Of a DNA stretch of 64,000 nucleotides, positions 1 through 8,882 are shown one piece after another. The DNA lies in contig NZ_LGUR01000003.1 of NCBI RefSeq assembly GCF_001270495.1, positions 1 through 64,000 on the forward strand. Direction: 5' to 3'. The notes under the pieces were generated by a model, which made no database searches, was not told where the DNA came from, and saw only the letters and a program-made list of their open reading frames with translations. The stretch comes from Streptomyces viridochromogenes (GTDB taxonomy: Bacteria > Actinomycetota > Actinomycetes > Streptomycetales > Streptomycetaceae). Position numbers and translations under genes: made by a program. Position 1 is the first letter of the stretch, and each line of letters opens with the position of its first letter.

Positions 1-60
1 CGTGCCGTTTGCCACTGGGCCTCGCCGGGATACGCCGGCGCAGTTGACCCCCTGTTTTAC

Positions 61-357
61 CCCCCCGCCCCCCCTACCCGCCCCATCCTCCTGGGGCTCC
101 GCCCCAGACCCCGCTCCTCAAACGCCGGAGGGGCTGGATTTGCCCACCCGGCATCCGAAGACGAAGGCACCGCCACCCCGAACCCCCACCCACCCGCAGG
201 GGGCTTCGCCTCACGGGCACCAGGGGTCACTATTCGGCGCCGGCCCAGGCATCTTCAGCCCGTCCGGCGTTTGAGGACGAGGCCCGCAGGGCCGACAGCG
301 GGGGTGGGGTCTGGGGGCGGCAGCCCCCAGGGATGGGACGGGTAGGGGCGGCGGGGG
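61..357. repeat. Streptomyces-type intergenic inverted repeat
   Basis: The first 366 bases hold no credible gene. Two GC-rich arms face each other: about 61-137 (ending in CTCAAACGCCGGAGGGGCTG) and about 256-357 (starting with the inverse, CCGTCCGGCGTTTGAGGACG). Outside this core both arms also carry matching versions of a GGGGCTCCGCCCCAGACCCC block and a CTACCCGCCCCATCC block. Repeats with a TCAAACGCCGGA core are common between Streptomyces genes. It lies just downstream of the leftward lipoprotein gene and may help terminate it; that role is inference. Confidence 0.6.
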
Positions 358-366
358 CGAGGAAGG

Positions 367-2670
367 TCAGTTGGTCGACGCGCTCGGGGCCGGCTTCAGG
401 CCCTTCTTCAGGAAGCCCATGTCCTCGTACACCGGCGTACCGAACCCGAAGGCACCGGCATTGGCGACGTTCGTCCTCGCCGCCGTGAGCTGGGGCCGCT
501 GGAAGAGGGGAATCGACCCGGCCGCCGCCCAGATCCGGGAGTCGGCCTTACGGATCAGAGAGCGCGACTCGGACTCGTCAAGCGTGCCGATCGCCTGGTC
601 GAAGAGCTGGTCCACCTGGTCGGTCCCCACCCGCGTGTAGTTCTGCTCGACGTTCAGCGAGCCGTCGGCGGCCGGCACCGGCTTGGCGTAGATGGGGCGG
701 GCGTCGGTGGCGGGGAACGCGGAGGCGGGCCAGGAGTAGAGCGCGAGATCGTACTGACCGGACGCGATGTGGTCCTTGAAGTAGCTCTCGTCCGCGACCT
801 TGATGATCTCGGTACGGATACCCACCCGCTCCAACATCAGCCCGATCCGGTCCGCCACCGTCCGCAACGTCTGCGATCCCGTCCCCTCCGGCACCACGAA
901 CCGCAAGGTCAGTGCCTTGCCGTCCTTGGCCAGCGGCCGCGCCGCCACCCCCGCCGGCGCCGGGGTGCCCTGCGGGGCGTACGCGCCGGGCGCCCCGCCC
1001 TGCTGCACCTGCTTGCTGCCGTACTGCTTGCCGTCCTGGGCGAGATGCCGCCCGCCCTCCTTGTCGGCGTCCGCCCCCTTGTTGTCCTCCCCGACGATGT
1101 ACGTCCCGTCGTCCTTGGACTCGGACTCGGACTCGGAGTCTGAGTCGGTCTCGGAACCGGACTTGGACTTGGCCTTGGCCTCGGATTCCGACTTGGACTC
1201 GGATTCCTTCTCGGCCTTGTGCCCCTTGTCGCCCTTCTCGGCCTTCTCGGCCTTGTCGCCCTTCTCGCCCTTCTCGCCCTTCTCGGCCTTCTCCGCTCCC
1301 TCCCCCTTCTCCGCCCTCTTCCCCTCACTCCCCGCCGCCTTCTCCCCCTTCTCCTTCTCCTTCTCCTTGACCGGCCCACCCGGCACCCACCCCGCGTCCG
1401 CGAGCAGCGCCTGCGCCTCCGCCCTGTCCTCGCCGCCGATCGCCCCGCTGTTGTCGGCGTACGCGGCCTGGCCGGACAGTGCGAGATGGCTGCCGACCGG
1501 CTTGGCGGGGAGGCCGAGCGGGGACAGGACCAGCTTGGCCAGTTCCTCTCGGTCGAGCGCGCGTGCCACGCCCCGTCGGACCCTCTCGTCGGCGAGCGGG
1601 CCGTCGGCGCCGTTGAGGGCGAGCTGGGTGTACGCCGGTTCCAGGGACTTCCGTACCTCGAAGCCCCGGAACTTCGCCTTGTCCCGCCGCTGGGCCGCGG
1701 TGAGGGTACGCCGGTCGGGCCCCATCAGCGGCGTCGCGCTGGCACTGCCCGACGGTGCCACCGGACGCGGCGCGGCGATCGCGATGCGCCGGGCGGCAGC
1801 GGGGTCGATCTCGGCCAGGTCGAGATCCCCGGCGGCCAGCGCGGCGGCCCGCTCGTCGCGCGGCACGGTCCGCAGGACGATCTCGTTCAGCTTGGCCGGC
1901 TCCCCCCACCAGCGGGGGTTCCGGGTGAGGGTGACCTCGTCGGCCTTACGGTCGATCTGCTGCACGGTGAACGGCCCGGCAGTGACCTTGAGCTTGCGCC
2001 GCGCCCCGTCGTTGAACGAGTCCGGCGTGCCCATGACCTCCTTCGGGTACAGCGGCGAGAACAGCGACCGCCAGTCGGAGTACTTCCGCCCGAAGGTGAC
2101 CCGGACCTCCAGGTCGTTGTCGCCGCGCTCGATCTTCTCGATGCGGTCGTAGCCGGCGTTGCGGGCGGTCCAGTAGGCGCTGTCCTTGCCGGACAGGGCC
2201 CGCCACTGGGCGGCGAAGTCGGCGGCGCCGATCTCCCGGCCGTCGCTCCAGACGGCCTGCTGGTTGAGCTTGTACAGGACGACCTGCTTGGGCTCGGTCT
2301 CGACGATCTTGGCGGATTCGAGGTAGCTCTCGTTGCGCTCCGGGCGCCCGGTCGCGTCCAGCCGGAACATCGACGGCAGCGTGGCCTGCGCGATCCGGGT
2401 CGTGGTGGTGTCGGCGTCCGACTGGAAGGTGTTCAGCGTCTCCGGTACGGCGTCCACGGCCCACCGCAAGGTGCCGCCGTCGGCGATCTGAGCCCGGCCG
2501 GCCGGTGCGATGTCCTGCCCGGCCAGCGGCTTGCCGGCCGGGTCCGGGTCGCTGCACCCGGCGAGCGCGGGCATCGCGAGCGCGCCCGCGATGAGGAAGG
2601 TGGCCGAGCGCATGACGGCGCTGCGGCCGGGCCTGGGTCCGACGCTGGGTCCGACGCCGACGTGGGACAT
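367..2670 (-). CDS. ABC transporter substrate-binding lipoprotein, family 5, with charged insert
   Basis: 767 aa. The start ATG at 2670 has GGAGG eight bases upstream and is preferred over an upstream in-frame start. A signal peptide ends in a lipobox (PALAGC, Cys39), so the mature protein is probably a lipid-anchored extracytoplasmic binding protein. The rest matches the peptide/nickel-type family 5 fold (DGREIGAADFAAQWRAL, later LALYSWPASAFPATDARP). Between the two lobes, about residues 430-545 are almost only Lys, Glu, Gly, Ser and Asp (KEK, EKGEK and SES repeats), which the family does not normally have. No permease or ATPase gene is adjacent, so the ligand and partner transporter are unknown; an orphan or MbnH/monoacyl-type role cannot be excluded. 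Confidence 0.87.
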   Translation of the reverse strand: MSHVGVGPSVGPRPGRSAVMRSATFLIAGALAMPALAGCSDPDPAGKPLAGQDIAPAGRAQIADGGTLRWAVDAVPETLNTFQSDADTTTTRIAQATLPSMFRLDATGRPERNESYLESAKIVETEPKQVVLYKLNQQAVWSDGREIGAADFAAQWRALSGKDSAYWTARNAGYDRIEKIERGDNDLEVRVTFGRKYSDWRSLFSPLYPKEVMGTPDSFNDGARRKLKVTAGPFTVQQIDRKADEVTLTRNPRWWGEPAKLNEIVLRTVPRDERAAALAAGDLDLAEIDPAAARRIAIAAPRPVAPSGSASATPLMGPDRRTLTAAQRRDKAKFRGFEVRKSLEPAYTQLALNGADGPLADERVRRGVARALDREELAKLVLSPLGLPAKPVGSHLALSGQAAYADNSGAIGGEDRAEAQALLADAGWVPGGPVKEKEKEKGEKAAGSEGKRAEKGEGAEKAEKGEKGEKGDKAEKAEKGDKGHKAEKESESKSESEAKAKSKSGSETDSDSESESESKDDGTYIVGEDNKGADADKEGGRHLAQDGKQYGSKQVQQGGAPGAYAPQGTPAPAGVAARPLAKDGKALTLRFVVPEGTGSQTLRTVADRIGLMLERVGIRTEIIKVADESYFKDHIASGQYDLALYSWPASAFPATDARPIYAKPVPAADGSLNVEQNYTRVGTDQVDQLFDQAIGTLDESESRSLIRKADSRIWAAAGSIPLFQRPQLTAARTNVANAGAFGFGTPVYEDMGFLKKGLKPAPSASTN

Positions 2671-3038
2671 CTCAGGTACCTCCGGGGAGCGGCTCCCGCC
2701 GGTGACAATAAGTGCGTTTTGATCACGTTTGGCGGTATTTTGGAGCTGATCTGATCTAAGGCACCCACTGAAGAGGAAAGGGTTCGCCAGGCGGAGACGA
2801 CACGGCGGCGAGGGCGTACAAGGACACCCGTGCGGAGCAACGCGCTCCACACGACGCACTCCTCGCAACCTTTCGGCTCCCCCGGCGTACACAGAGCGCG
2901 TGCGGGCGTGCAATGGAGGCGCGCAATCCGCCAATCGCTGCACATCCCTTCACAGCGGTAGGTGTGACGCGCAACACTCGCAGGCGCATGAACGTTGCCA
3001 CCCAGGGCCGTAGGGGCCCACGGAAGTGAGGTCACGTC

Positions 3039-3332
3039 ATGTCCGTACAAGACGACCTGACAGCTGTCCAGCGCTGCCTCGACGACCTGGCCCGGTCCGT
3101 GGGCCGGCTGGAGAAGCAGCTGGGCACCGGCGGAATCGAGATGCGCCGCGTCCGCACCGACGCCAACCATCTCCGCGAGAGCGTCGCGCTGCTGCGGGAC
3201 GCCGCCGCGGCCCCCGCCGCCGCCCAGCGCAAACCGGAGCTCGTCACCATCCCCGACACGCCGTACGACGACTCTCTGTGGATCGACACGGATGACGAGG
3301 GTCTCGGCGCCCGGGACCGCCGCGCACCCTGA
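3039..3332 (+). CDS. Small conserved protein of unknown function
   Basis: 97 aa, with no family I can name. The N-terminal 65 residues look alpha-helical and coiled-coil forming (heptad-like Leu spacing in DDLARSVGRLEKQL and HLRESVALL). The C-terminal part is acidic and extended (DDSLWIDTDDEG). There is no signal peptide or membrane segment. It begins with ATG 26 bases from the last bend of a 368-base region that also serves the divergent lipoprotein gene. It ends 31 bases before the succinate dehydrogenase membrane subunit, so it could be the first gene of that operon. Confidence 0.72.
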   Translation: MSVQDDLTAVQRCLDDLARSVGRLEKQLGTGGIEMRRVRTDANHLRESVALLRDAAAAPAAAQRKPELVTIPDTPYDDSLWIDTDDEGLGARDRRAP

Positions 3333-3363
3333 TCCCTCCACCTGACCCGACCGGAGTCATGCA

Positions 3364-4185
3364 TTGGCCACTGGTACGGAACCCCATCTGAACAGCGGCG
3401 GCGTACACACCGGTACGCGCGCCGCGATCTCCGCCCCGCACCTGCGGACCGACCGCTGGTGGCTGGCCCCCGCCGCCACCGCGGCCGGTCTGCTCGCGTT
3501 CATCGTGTACTCCACGTGGCGGGCCTTCGCCAACGCGGACTACTACGCGGCGCCGTACGTCTCCCCGTTCTACTCGCCCTGTCTGGCGGAGAACTGCGAG
3601 CCCATGCGCGCCGGGCCGAACTGGGACCTGTTCGGGAGCTGGTGGGGCATCTCGCCCGCGATCATCATCCTGATCTTCCCGCTCGGCTTCCGCCTGACCT
3701 GCTACTACTACCGCAAGGCCTACTACCGCGGCTTCTGGATGTCGCCCCCGGCCTGCGCGGTGGCGGAGCCGCACAAGAAGTACTCCGGTGAGACCCGCTT
3801 CCCGCTGATCCTGCAGAACATCCACCGGTACTTCTTCTACGCCGCCCTCCTGGTCGCCGGGATCCTGACGTACGACACGGTGCTCGCGTTCCGCGACGAG
3901 AACTACGAGTGGGGCCACATGGGCCTCGGCACCCTCGTCTTCCTGCTCAACATCGTGCTGATCTGGGCGTACACCCTGTCCTGCCACTCCTGCCGGCACA
4001 TCGTCGGCGGCAAGCTCAAGCACTTCTCCAAACACCCGGTGCGCTACCGGATGTGGCAGTGGATCGGGAAGCTCAACGCCCGTCACATGCTGCTCGCCTG
4101 GGCGTCGCTGGTGAGCGTGGCGCTCGCCGACTTCTACGTCTATCTCGTCGCGTCCGGGGTCTTCGACGATCCGCGCTTCTTCTAG
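3364..4185 (+). CDS. sdhC: Succinate dehydrogenase membrane subunit, actinobacterial type
   Basis: 273 aa. It starts with TTG and lies directly upstream of the flavoprotein gene. About five hydrophobic segments can be seen (near residues 34-50, 95-112, 150-170, 185-205 and 235-255). Conserved His residues (e.g. IHRYFFYA, SCHSCRHIVGG) are candidate haem or quinone ligands. This single longer membrane protein matches the diheme-like subunit of actinobacterial Sdh operons, not the paired SdhC/SdhD of enteric bacteria. The role is to anchor SdhAB to the cytoplasmic membrane and pass electrons from succinate oxidation to menaquinone. Assignment rests mainly on gene order plus membrane topology. 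Confidence 0.85.
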   Translation: MATGTEPHLNSGGVHTGTRAAISAPHLRTDRWWLAPAATAAGLLAFIVYSTWRAFANADYYAAPYVSPFYSPCLAENCEPMRAGPNWDLFGSWWGISPAIIILIFPLGFRLTCYYYRKAYYRGFWMSPPACAVAEPHKKYSGETRFPLILQNIHRYFFYAALLVAGILTYDTVLAFRDENYEWGHMGLGTLVFLLNIVLIWAYTLSCHSCRHIVGGKLKHFSKHPVRYRMWQWIGKLNARHMLLAWASLVSVALADFYVYLVASGVFDDPRFF

Positions 4186-4205
4186 ATTGAGTGGGGACTG
4201 AACAC

Positions 4206-6149
4206 ATGTCCGTGGTCGAACGGCAGGAGTGGGACGTCGTCGTGGTCGGCGCCGGGGGCGCGGGCCTCCGTGCGGCGATCGAGGCGCGTGAGCGGGGTGC
4301 CCGTACGGCCGTGATCTGCAAGTCGCTGTTCGGCAAGGCACACACCGTGATGGCCGAGGGCGGCATCGCGGCGGCCATGGCCAACGCCAACGAGCACGAC
4401 AACTGGCAGGTCCACTTCCGCGACACCATGCGTGGCGGCAAGTTCCTCAACCAGTGGCGGATGGCCGAGCTGCACGCGCGGGAGGCCCCGGACCGGGTGT
4501 GGGAGCTGGAGACCTGGGGCGCGCTCTTCGACCGCACGAAGGACGGCCGTATCTCCCAGCGCAACTTCGGCGGCCACGAGTACCCGCGCCTCGCACACGT
4601 CGGCGACCGCACCGGCCTGGAGCTGATCCGCACGCTGCAACAGAAGATCGTGTCGTTGCAGCAGGAGGACAAGAAGGAGACCGGGGACTACGAGTCCCGG
4701 CTGAAGATCTACCAGGAGTGCACGGTCACCCGGATCCTGAAGGACGGCAGCCGGGTGTCCGGGGTCTTCGCCTACGAGCGCGAGACCGGACGCTTCTTCG
4801 TCCTGGAAGCCCCCGCCGTGGTGATCGCGACGGGCGGGATCGGCAAGTCCTTCAAGGTGACCTCGAACTCGTGGGAGTACACGGGCGACGGCCACGCGCT
4901 CGCGCTGCTCGCCGGGGCGCCCCTGCTGAACATGGAGTTCGTGCAGTTCCATCCGACGGGCATGGTCTGGCCGCCGTCGGTGAAGGGGATCCTGGTCACG
5001 GAGTCGGTGCGCGGCGACGGAGGGGTGCTGCGCAACTCCGAGGGCAAGCGGTTCATGTTCGACTACATCCCCGACGTCTTCAAGGAGAAGTACGCCCAGT
5101 CGGAGGAGGAGGGCGACCGCTGGTACGAGGACCCGGACAACAACCGGCGTCCTCCGGAGCTGTTGCCGAGGGACGAGGTGGCCAGGGCCATCAACGCCGA
5201 GGTGAAGGCGGGCCGCGGCTCCCCGCACGGCGGCGTGTTCCTGGACGTGTCGACGCGTATGCCCGCCGAGGTCATCCGCCGCCGTCTGCCCTCCATGTAC
5301 CACCAGTTCAAGGAGCTGGCGGACGTGGACATCACGGCGGAGGCGATGGAGGTCGGGCCGACCTGCCACTACGTCATGGGCGGTATCGCGGTCGAGTCGG
5401 ACACGGCGGCGGCGCGCGGGGTGCCGGGCCTGTACGCGGCTGGGGAGGTCGCGGGCGGCATGCACGGCTCGAACCGGCTCGGCGGGAACTCCCTGTCCGA
5501 CCTGCTGGTCTTCGGCCGCCGTGCGGGCTGGCACGCCGCCGAGTACGCGGCCGCGCGGGCCTTCGAACGCCCCGAGGTCAGCGATATGCAGGTCGACACG
5601 GCGGCGGCGGAGGCGCTGCGGCCCTTCTCGGCGGAGGGTCCGGGCGGGGGCGAGGACGACGGGCGTCCGCCGGAGAACCCGTACACCCTCCATCAGGAAC
5701 TCCAGCAGGCCATGAACGACCTCGTCGGCATCATCCGCCGCGAGGCCGAGATGGAACAGGCGCTGGAGAAGCTGGCGGATCTGCGCGTACGCGCCCGCCG
5801 GGCCGGCGTCGAGGGCCACCGCCAGTTCAACCCCGGCTGGCACCTCGCGCTCGACCTGCGCAACATGCTGCTGGTCAGCGAGTGCGTGGCGCGGGCGGCG
5901 CTGGAGCGCACGGAGTCGCGCGGCGGGCACACCCGCGAGGACCATCCGACGATGGACCGGACATGGCGCAACATCAACCTGCTGTGCCAACTGGCCGACC
6001 CGACGGGCGGCTTGGCCGCCATGGACCCCGAACGCGGCCAGATCACGCTGAAGCGCGAGACCACCGACCCCGTCCGTCAGGACCTGCTGGCCCTCTTCGA
6101 CAAGGAAGAGCTGGTCAAGTACCTCGCCGAAGAGGAGCTCTACCAGTGA
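4206..6149 (+). CDS. sdhA: Succinate dehydrogenase flavoprotein subunit
   Basis: 647 aa, usual family length. ATG 4206 is chosen because GGGGACTG precedes it at good spacing; a GTG at 4191 is also in frame. The N-terminus has the FAD dinucleotide fold (VVVGAGGAGLRAAIEARERG). It is followed by MAEGGIAAAM, the FHPTGM substrate-region motif near residue 245, and the late GEVAGGMHGSNRLGGNSL segment, all typical of succinate dehydrogenase/fumarate reductase flavoproteins. It oxidises succinate to fumarate with covalently bound FAD on the cytoplasmic face. The gene follows the membrane subunit by 20 bases and overlaps sdhB by four bases (GTGA), which suggests coupled translation. Confidence 0.95.
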   Translation: MSVVERQEWDVVVVGAGGAGLRAAIEARERGARTAVICKSLFGKAHTVMAEGGIAAAMANANEHDNWQVHFRDTMRGGKFLNQWRMAELHAREAPDRVWELETWGALFDRTKDGRISQRNFGGHEYPRLAHVGDRTGLELIRTLQQKIVSLQQEDKKETGDYESRLKIYQECTVTRILKDGSRVSGVFAYERETGRFFVLEAPAVVIATGGIGKSFKVTSNSWEYTGDGHALALLAGAPLLNMEFVQFHPTGMVWPPSVKGILVTESVRGDGGVLRNSEGKRFMFDYIPDVFKEKYAQSEEEGDRWYEDPDNNRRPPELLPRDEVARAINAEVKAGRGSPHGGVFLDVSTRMPAEVIRRRLPSMYHQFKELADVDITAEAMEVGPTCHYVMGGIAVESDTAAARGVPGLYAAGEVAGGMHGSNRLGGNSLSDLLVFGRRAGWHAAEYAAARAFERPEVSDMQVDTAAAEALRPFSAEGPGGGEDDGRPPENPYTLHQELQQAMNDLVGIIRREAEMEQALEKLADLRVRARRAGVEGHRQFNPGWHLALDLRNMLLVSECVARAALERTESRGGHTREDHPTMDRTWRNINLLCQLADPTGGLAAMDPERGQITLKRETTDPVRQDLLALFDKEELVKYLAEEELYQ

Positions 6150-6922
6150 GCAGCTATGAGGCCCGCTTCAAGGTGTGGCGGGGCGATGTGCAGGGCGGCG
6201 GCCTGGAGGACTTCGAGGTCGAGGTGAACGACGGCGAGGTGGTGCTGGACATCATCCACCGCCTCCAGGCCACGCAGGCCCCCGACCTGGCCGTCCGCTG
6301 GAACTGCAAGGCGGGCAAGTGCGGTTCGTGCTCCGCGGAGATCAACGGCCGGCCGCGGCTGATGTGCATGACGCGGATGTCGGTGTTCACCCGGGAGGAG
6401 ACGATCACGGTGACGCCACTGCGGGCGTTCCCGGTGGTCCGGGACCTCGTCACGGACGTGAACTTCAACTACACGAAGGCACGGGAGGTCCCGTCCTTCG
6501 TACCACCGGAGGGTGTGGGCCCCGGCGAGTACCGCATGATGCAGGAGGACGTGGACCGCTCCCAGGAGTTCCGCAAGTGCATCGAGTGCTTCCTGTGCCA
6601 GGACACCTGCCATGTCGTCCGCGACCATGAGGAGAACAAACCGGCGTTCGCGGGCCCGCGCTTCCTGATGCGGGTCGCGGAACTGGACATGCATCCGCTG
6701 GACGCCGCCGCCGAGACGGGCCTGGACCGCAAGGCCACGGCCCAGGACGAACACGGCCTCGGCTACTGCAACATCACCAAGTGCTGCACGGAGGTCTGCC
6801 CCGAGGGCATCAAGATCACGGACAATGCGCTGATCCCCTTGAAGGAACGGGCGGTCGACCGCAAGTACGACCCGCTCGTGTGGCTGGGGAACAAGATCAT
6901 GCGACGGACGTCGTCGGGCTGA
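6146..6922 (+). CDS. sdhB: Succinate dehydrogenase iron-sulfur subunit
   Basis: 258 aa. It begins with GTG inside the sdhA stop (GTGA). The N-terminal plant-type ferredoxin domain carries the [2Fe-2S] motif CKAGKCGSC with a further Cys in RLMCMTRM. The C-terminal domain carries CIECFLCQDTC and CCTEVCPEGI, the ligands for the [4Fe-4S] and [3Fe-4S] clusters. It passes electrons from FADH2 in SdhA to the membrane subunit. Length and motif order are normal for the family. It ends the three-gene operon; the next gene begins 75 bases later. Confidence 0.95.
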   Translation: MSSYEARFKVWRGDVQGGGLEDFEVEVNDGEVVLDIIHRLQATQAPDLAVRWNCKAGKCGSCSAEINGRPRLMCMTRMSVFTREETITVTPLRAFPVVRDLVTDVNFNYTKAREVPSFVPPEGVGPGEYRMMQEDVDRSQEFRKCIECFLCQDTCHVVRDHEENKPAFAGPRFLMRVAELDMHPLDAAAETGLDRKATAQDEHGLGYCNITKCCTEVCPEGIKITDNALIPLKERAVDRKYDPLVWLGNKIMRRTSSG

Positions 6923-6996
6923 GTCCGTCTCGGCGGGGCCCGCGCCGGGTCGTATCCCGGTCGCGCCAGGGCATTCCTGCTCATACGCTCCGAAAT

Positions 6997-8655
6997 GTGA
7001 CATCCTCCTCGATACGGCGCCGCCCGCGGCGTGGCACCTCGCACCTGTCGGTGCGGGTACTGCTTGCGCTGGCGGGCGGGCTGGTCGGGGTGGTGTGGCT
7101 GGTGTTGCCCGCGACGACCGTCGGGGGTGCGGCCGCGGGCGGGGCGGACCGGCCCGTCGCCGGTGCGGTGGCGCAGCAGGACGACGAGGGGACCTCGGAC
7201 GTCGATCTGGTGATGCCGGCGCTGGCCGTTGTCGCGGCGGCGGTGCTCGCGGGATACGGGTTCATACGGCGCAGGCGGCGGGCACGGGGGCGCACGACAC
7301 CTGGTGGGGCGCCCGTTCAGGCCGCCGAGCCGCCGGCCGGGGAACTCGATGAGCGGGCTCGGGCTCTGCTGGTCGAGGCGGACGACTGGGTCCGGGTCAG
7401 TGCCGAGGAGCTCGGCTTTGCCCAGGGCAGGTTCGAGGGGGAGGACCTCGCCCACATCGAGAAGGCCGCGGGGGTCGAGTACGGCGCAGCGGTCGAGCCC
7501 TTCGCGCGGGCCCTGCGGGACGCCGCGGCCGAGTTGGCGGTCGCCTTTCGGATGCGGTGGCAGTACGAGGGCGGGGTGCCGCAGGAGGGCGCGGCCCGGC
7601 GGCATGCGCTCGCCGGGATCGTCGGGCGGTGCCAGGAGGCGGGGCGGCTGCTGGATGCCCAGGCCGCCGCGTTCGATCAGCTGCGGGGGCTGGAGCAGGG
7701 CCTGGGCGAAGGGCTGGGCCATGCCCTGGTCGTCGCCGAGGGCCGGTTCCGGGAGCTGGCGGGGCGGACGGGGGGTGCCGACGCGGCTCTCCGCGAGCTC
7801 GGCGAGCGGTACGGCCCCTCCGCCACCGCCGCCGTCGCGGGCCATGTCGAGCAGGCCAAGGACCGGCTGGTGTTCGCCACCACACGCCTCAACCACGCCC
7901 GCCAGTCCGCCGACTCGGGCGACAACGAGCGGGCGGCGGCCCGGTTGCGCGCCGCCGAGGGAGCCATCGCCCAGGCCGCCGTCTTCATCGAGGGAGTCGA
8001 GAGGCTTTCCGGCGACCTCGCCACGGCCTCGGCGCTGGTGCCGGCCGCGCTGACCGGGGGCGAGGCGGAGATCGCCGGGGCGCGGGAGTCGCTGACGGGG
8101 GTGGGAGCCCCGTACCCGGACGTACCCCCCGGCGAGCTGCGCGCCCGCGTCACCCACGCCGACCTCGCGCTGGCCAGCGTACGGGAAGAGCTGACCGCGG
8201 GGCGGCCGTACGACCCCCTCGGCCTGCTGCGGCGGATCGTGCGGGCCGTCGGGCCCGTCGCCGCGGGGCGGACCGGGGTGATTCCGGCCGCCGCGCTGCT
8301 CTGCGCCCGCGGTGCGGTCGATGGTGGGGACGACGTCGTCGCGACGCACCGGGCAGCGGTGGGGAGCGAGGCACGCACCCGTCTGGCGGAAGCCCGGCGC
8401 CTGCTCACTCCCCCGGCGTCCCTCGCCGACCTCCTGGCGGCCGACACCCTGGCCCGCCAGGCCCACGACCTGGCCGAACAGGACATCCGCGTGCACGGCC
8501 ACCCCGCCGACGGCCCCACCGAGGACATCAACGGCCTCGCCGGGGCCCTCCTCGGCGGCATCCTGACGGGCGGGGACCCGGCGTCCGGCCCACCGGGCAG
8601 CTTCGGCGGACCCCGCACCCGCGGCCGACACACCGGCGGCCCGACGGGCGCGTGA
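6997..8655 (+). CDS. Membrane-anchored helical protein (TPM-protein-like, without TPM domain)
   Basis: 552 aa from GTG 6997; no convincing ribosome site is visible, so the exact start is uncertain (GTG 7051 is an alternative). Two hydrophobic segments flank a short outside loop (about residues 22-42 and 68-88), followed by a basic stop (RRRRRARGR). The remainder is long, Ala/Glu/Arg-rich and helical (e.g. RLNHARQSADSGDNERAAARLRAAEG is part of one such stretch split across heptads), then a Gly/Pro-rich tail. The pattern resembles the C-terminal half of Streptomyces TPM-domain membrane proteins, but I see no TPM domain. Function unknown. Confidence 0.75.
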   Translation: MTSSSIRRRPRRGTSHLSVRVLLALAGGLVGVVWLVLPATTVGGAAAGGADRPVAGAVAQQDDEGTSDVDLVMPALAVVAAAVLAGYGFIRRRRRARGRTTPGGAPVQAAEPPAGELDERARALLVEADDWVRVSAEELGFAQGRFEGEDLAHIEKAAGVEYGAAVEPFARALRDAAAELAVAFRMRWQYEGGVPQEGAARRHALAGIVGRCQEAGRLLDAQAAAFDQLRGLEQGLGEGLGHALVVAEGRFRELAGRTGGADAALRELGERYGPSATAAVAGHVEQAKDRLVFATTRLNHARQSADSGDNERAAARLRAAEGAIAQAAVFIEGVERLSGDLATASALVPAALTGGEAEIAGARESLTGVGAPYPDVPPGELRARVTHADLALASVREELTAGRPYDPLGLLRRIVRAVGPVAAGRTGVIPAAALLCARGAVDGGDDVVATHRAAVGSEARTRLAEARRLLTPPASLADLLAADTLARQAHDLAEQDIRVHGHPADGPTEDINGLAGALLGGILTGGDPASGPPGSFGGPRTRGRHTGGPTGA

Positions 8656-8772
8656 GCGCGTTCGGGAACAGGCTCACCGAGTCGCCGCGACCGTCTTCAC
8701 TGGCGGGCCCCTTGGCGAGCGCCCCCGCCCGAACGGGCCCGCAGACGCCGACGGCGAGACGGCACCACGGGG

Positions 8773-8818
8773 GCCACCCGCACCCGGCGACGAAAGCCGC
8801 ACGGGTGGTGCGGGTGGC
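8773..8818. terminator. Bidirectional terminator-like hairpin between convergent genes
   Basis: GCCACCCGCACC (8773-8784) pairs perfectly with GGTGCGGGTGGC (8807-8818), a 12-bp stem. It lies in the 227-base gap between two genes that converge on it. There is no T tract, which is usual for GC-rich actinobacterial terminators. Confidence 0.6.
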
Positions 8819-8882
8819 AAACACCCCTGCCGAAGGCGAAGCCGAGGCCGGATCACCCGCTTCCGCCCGGCAGGGCAGCAGC

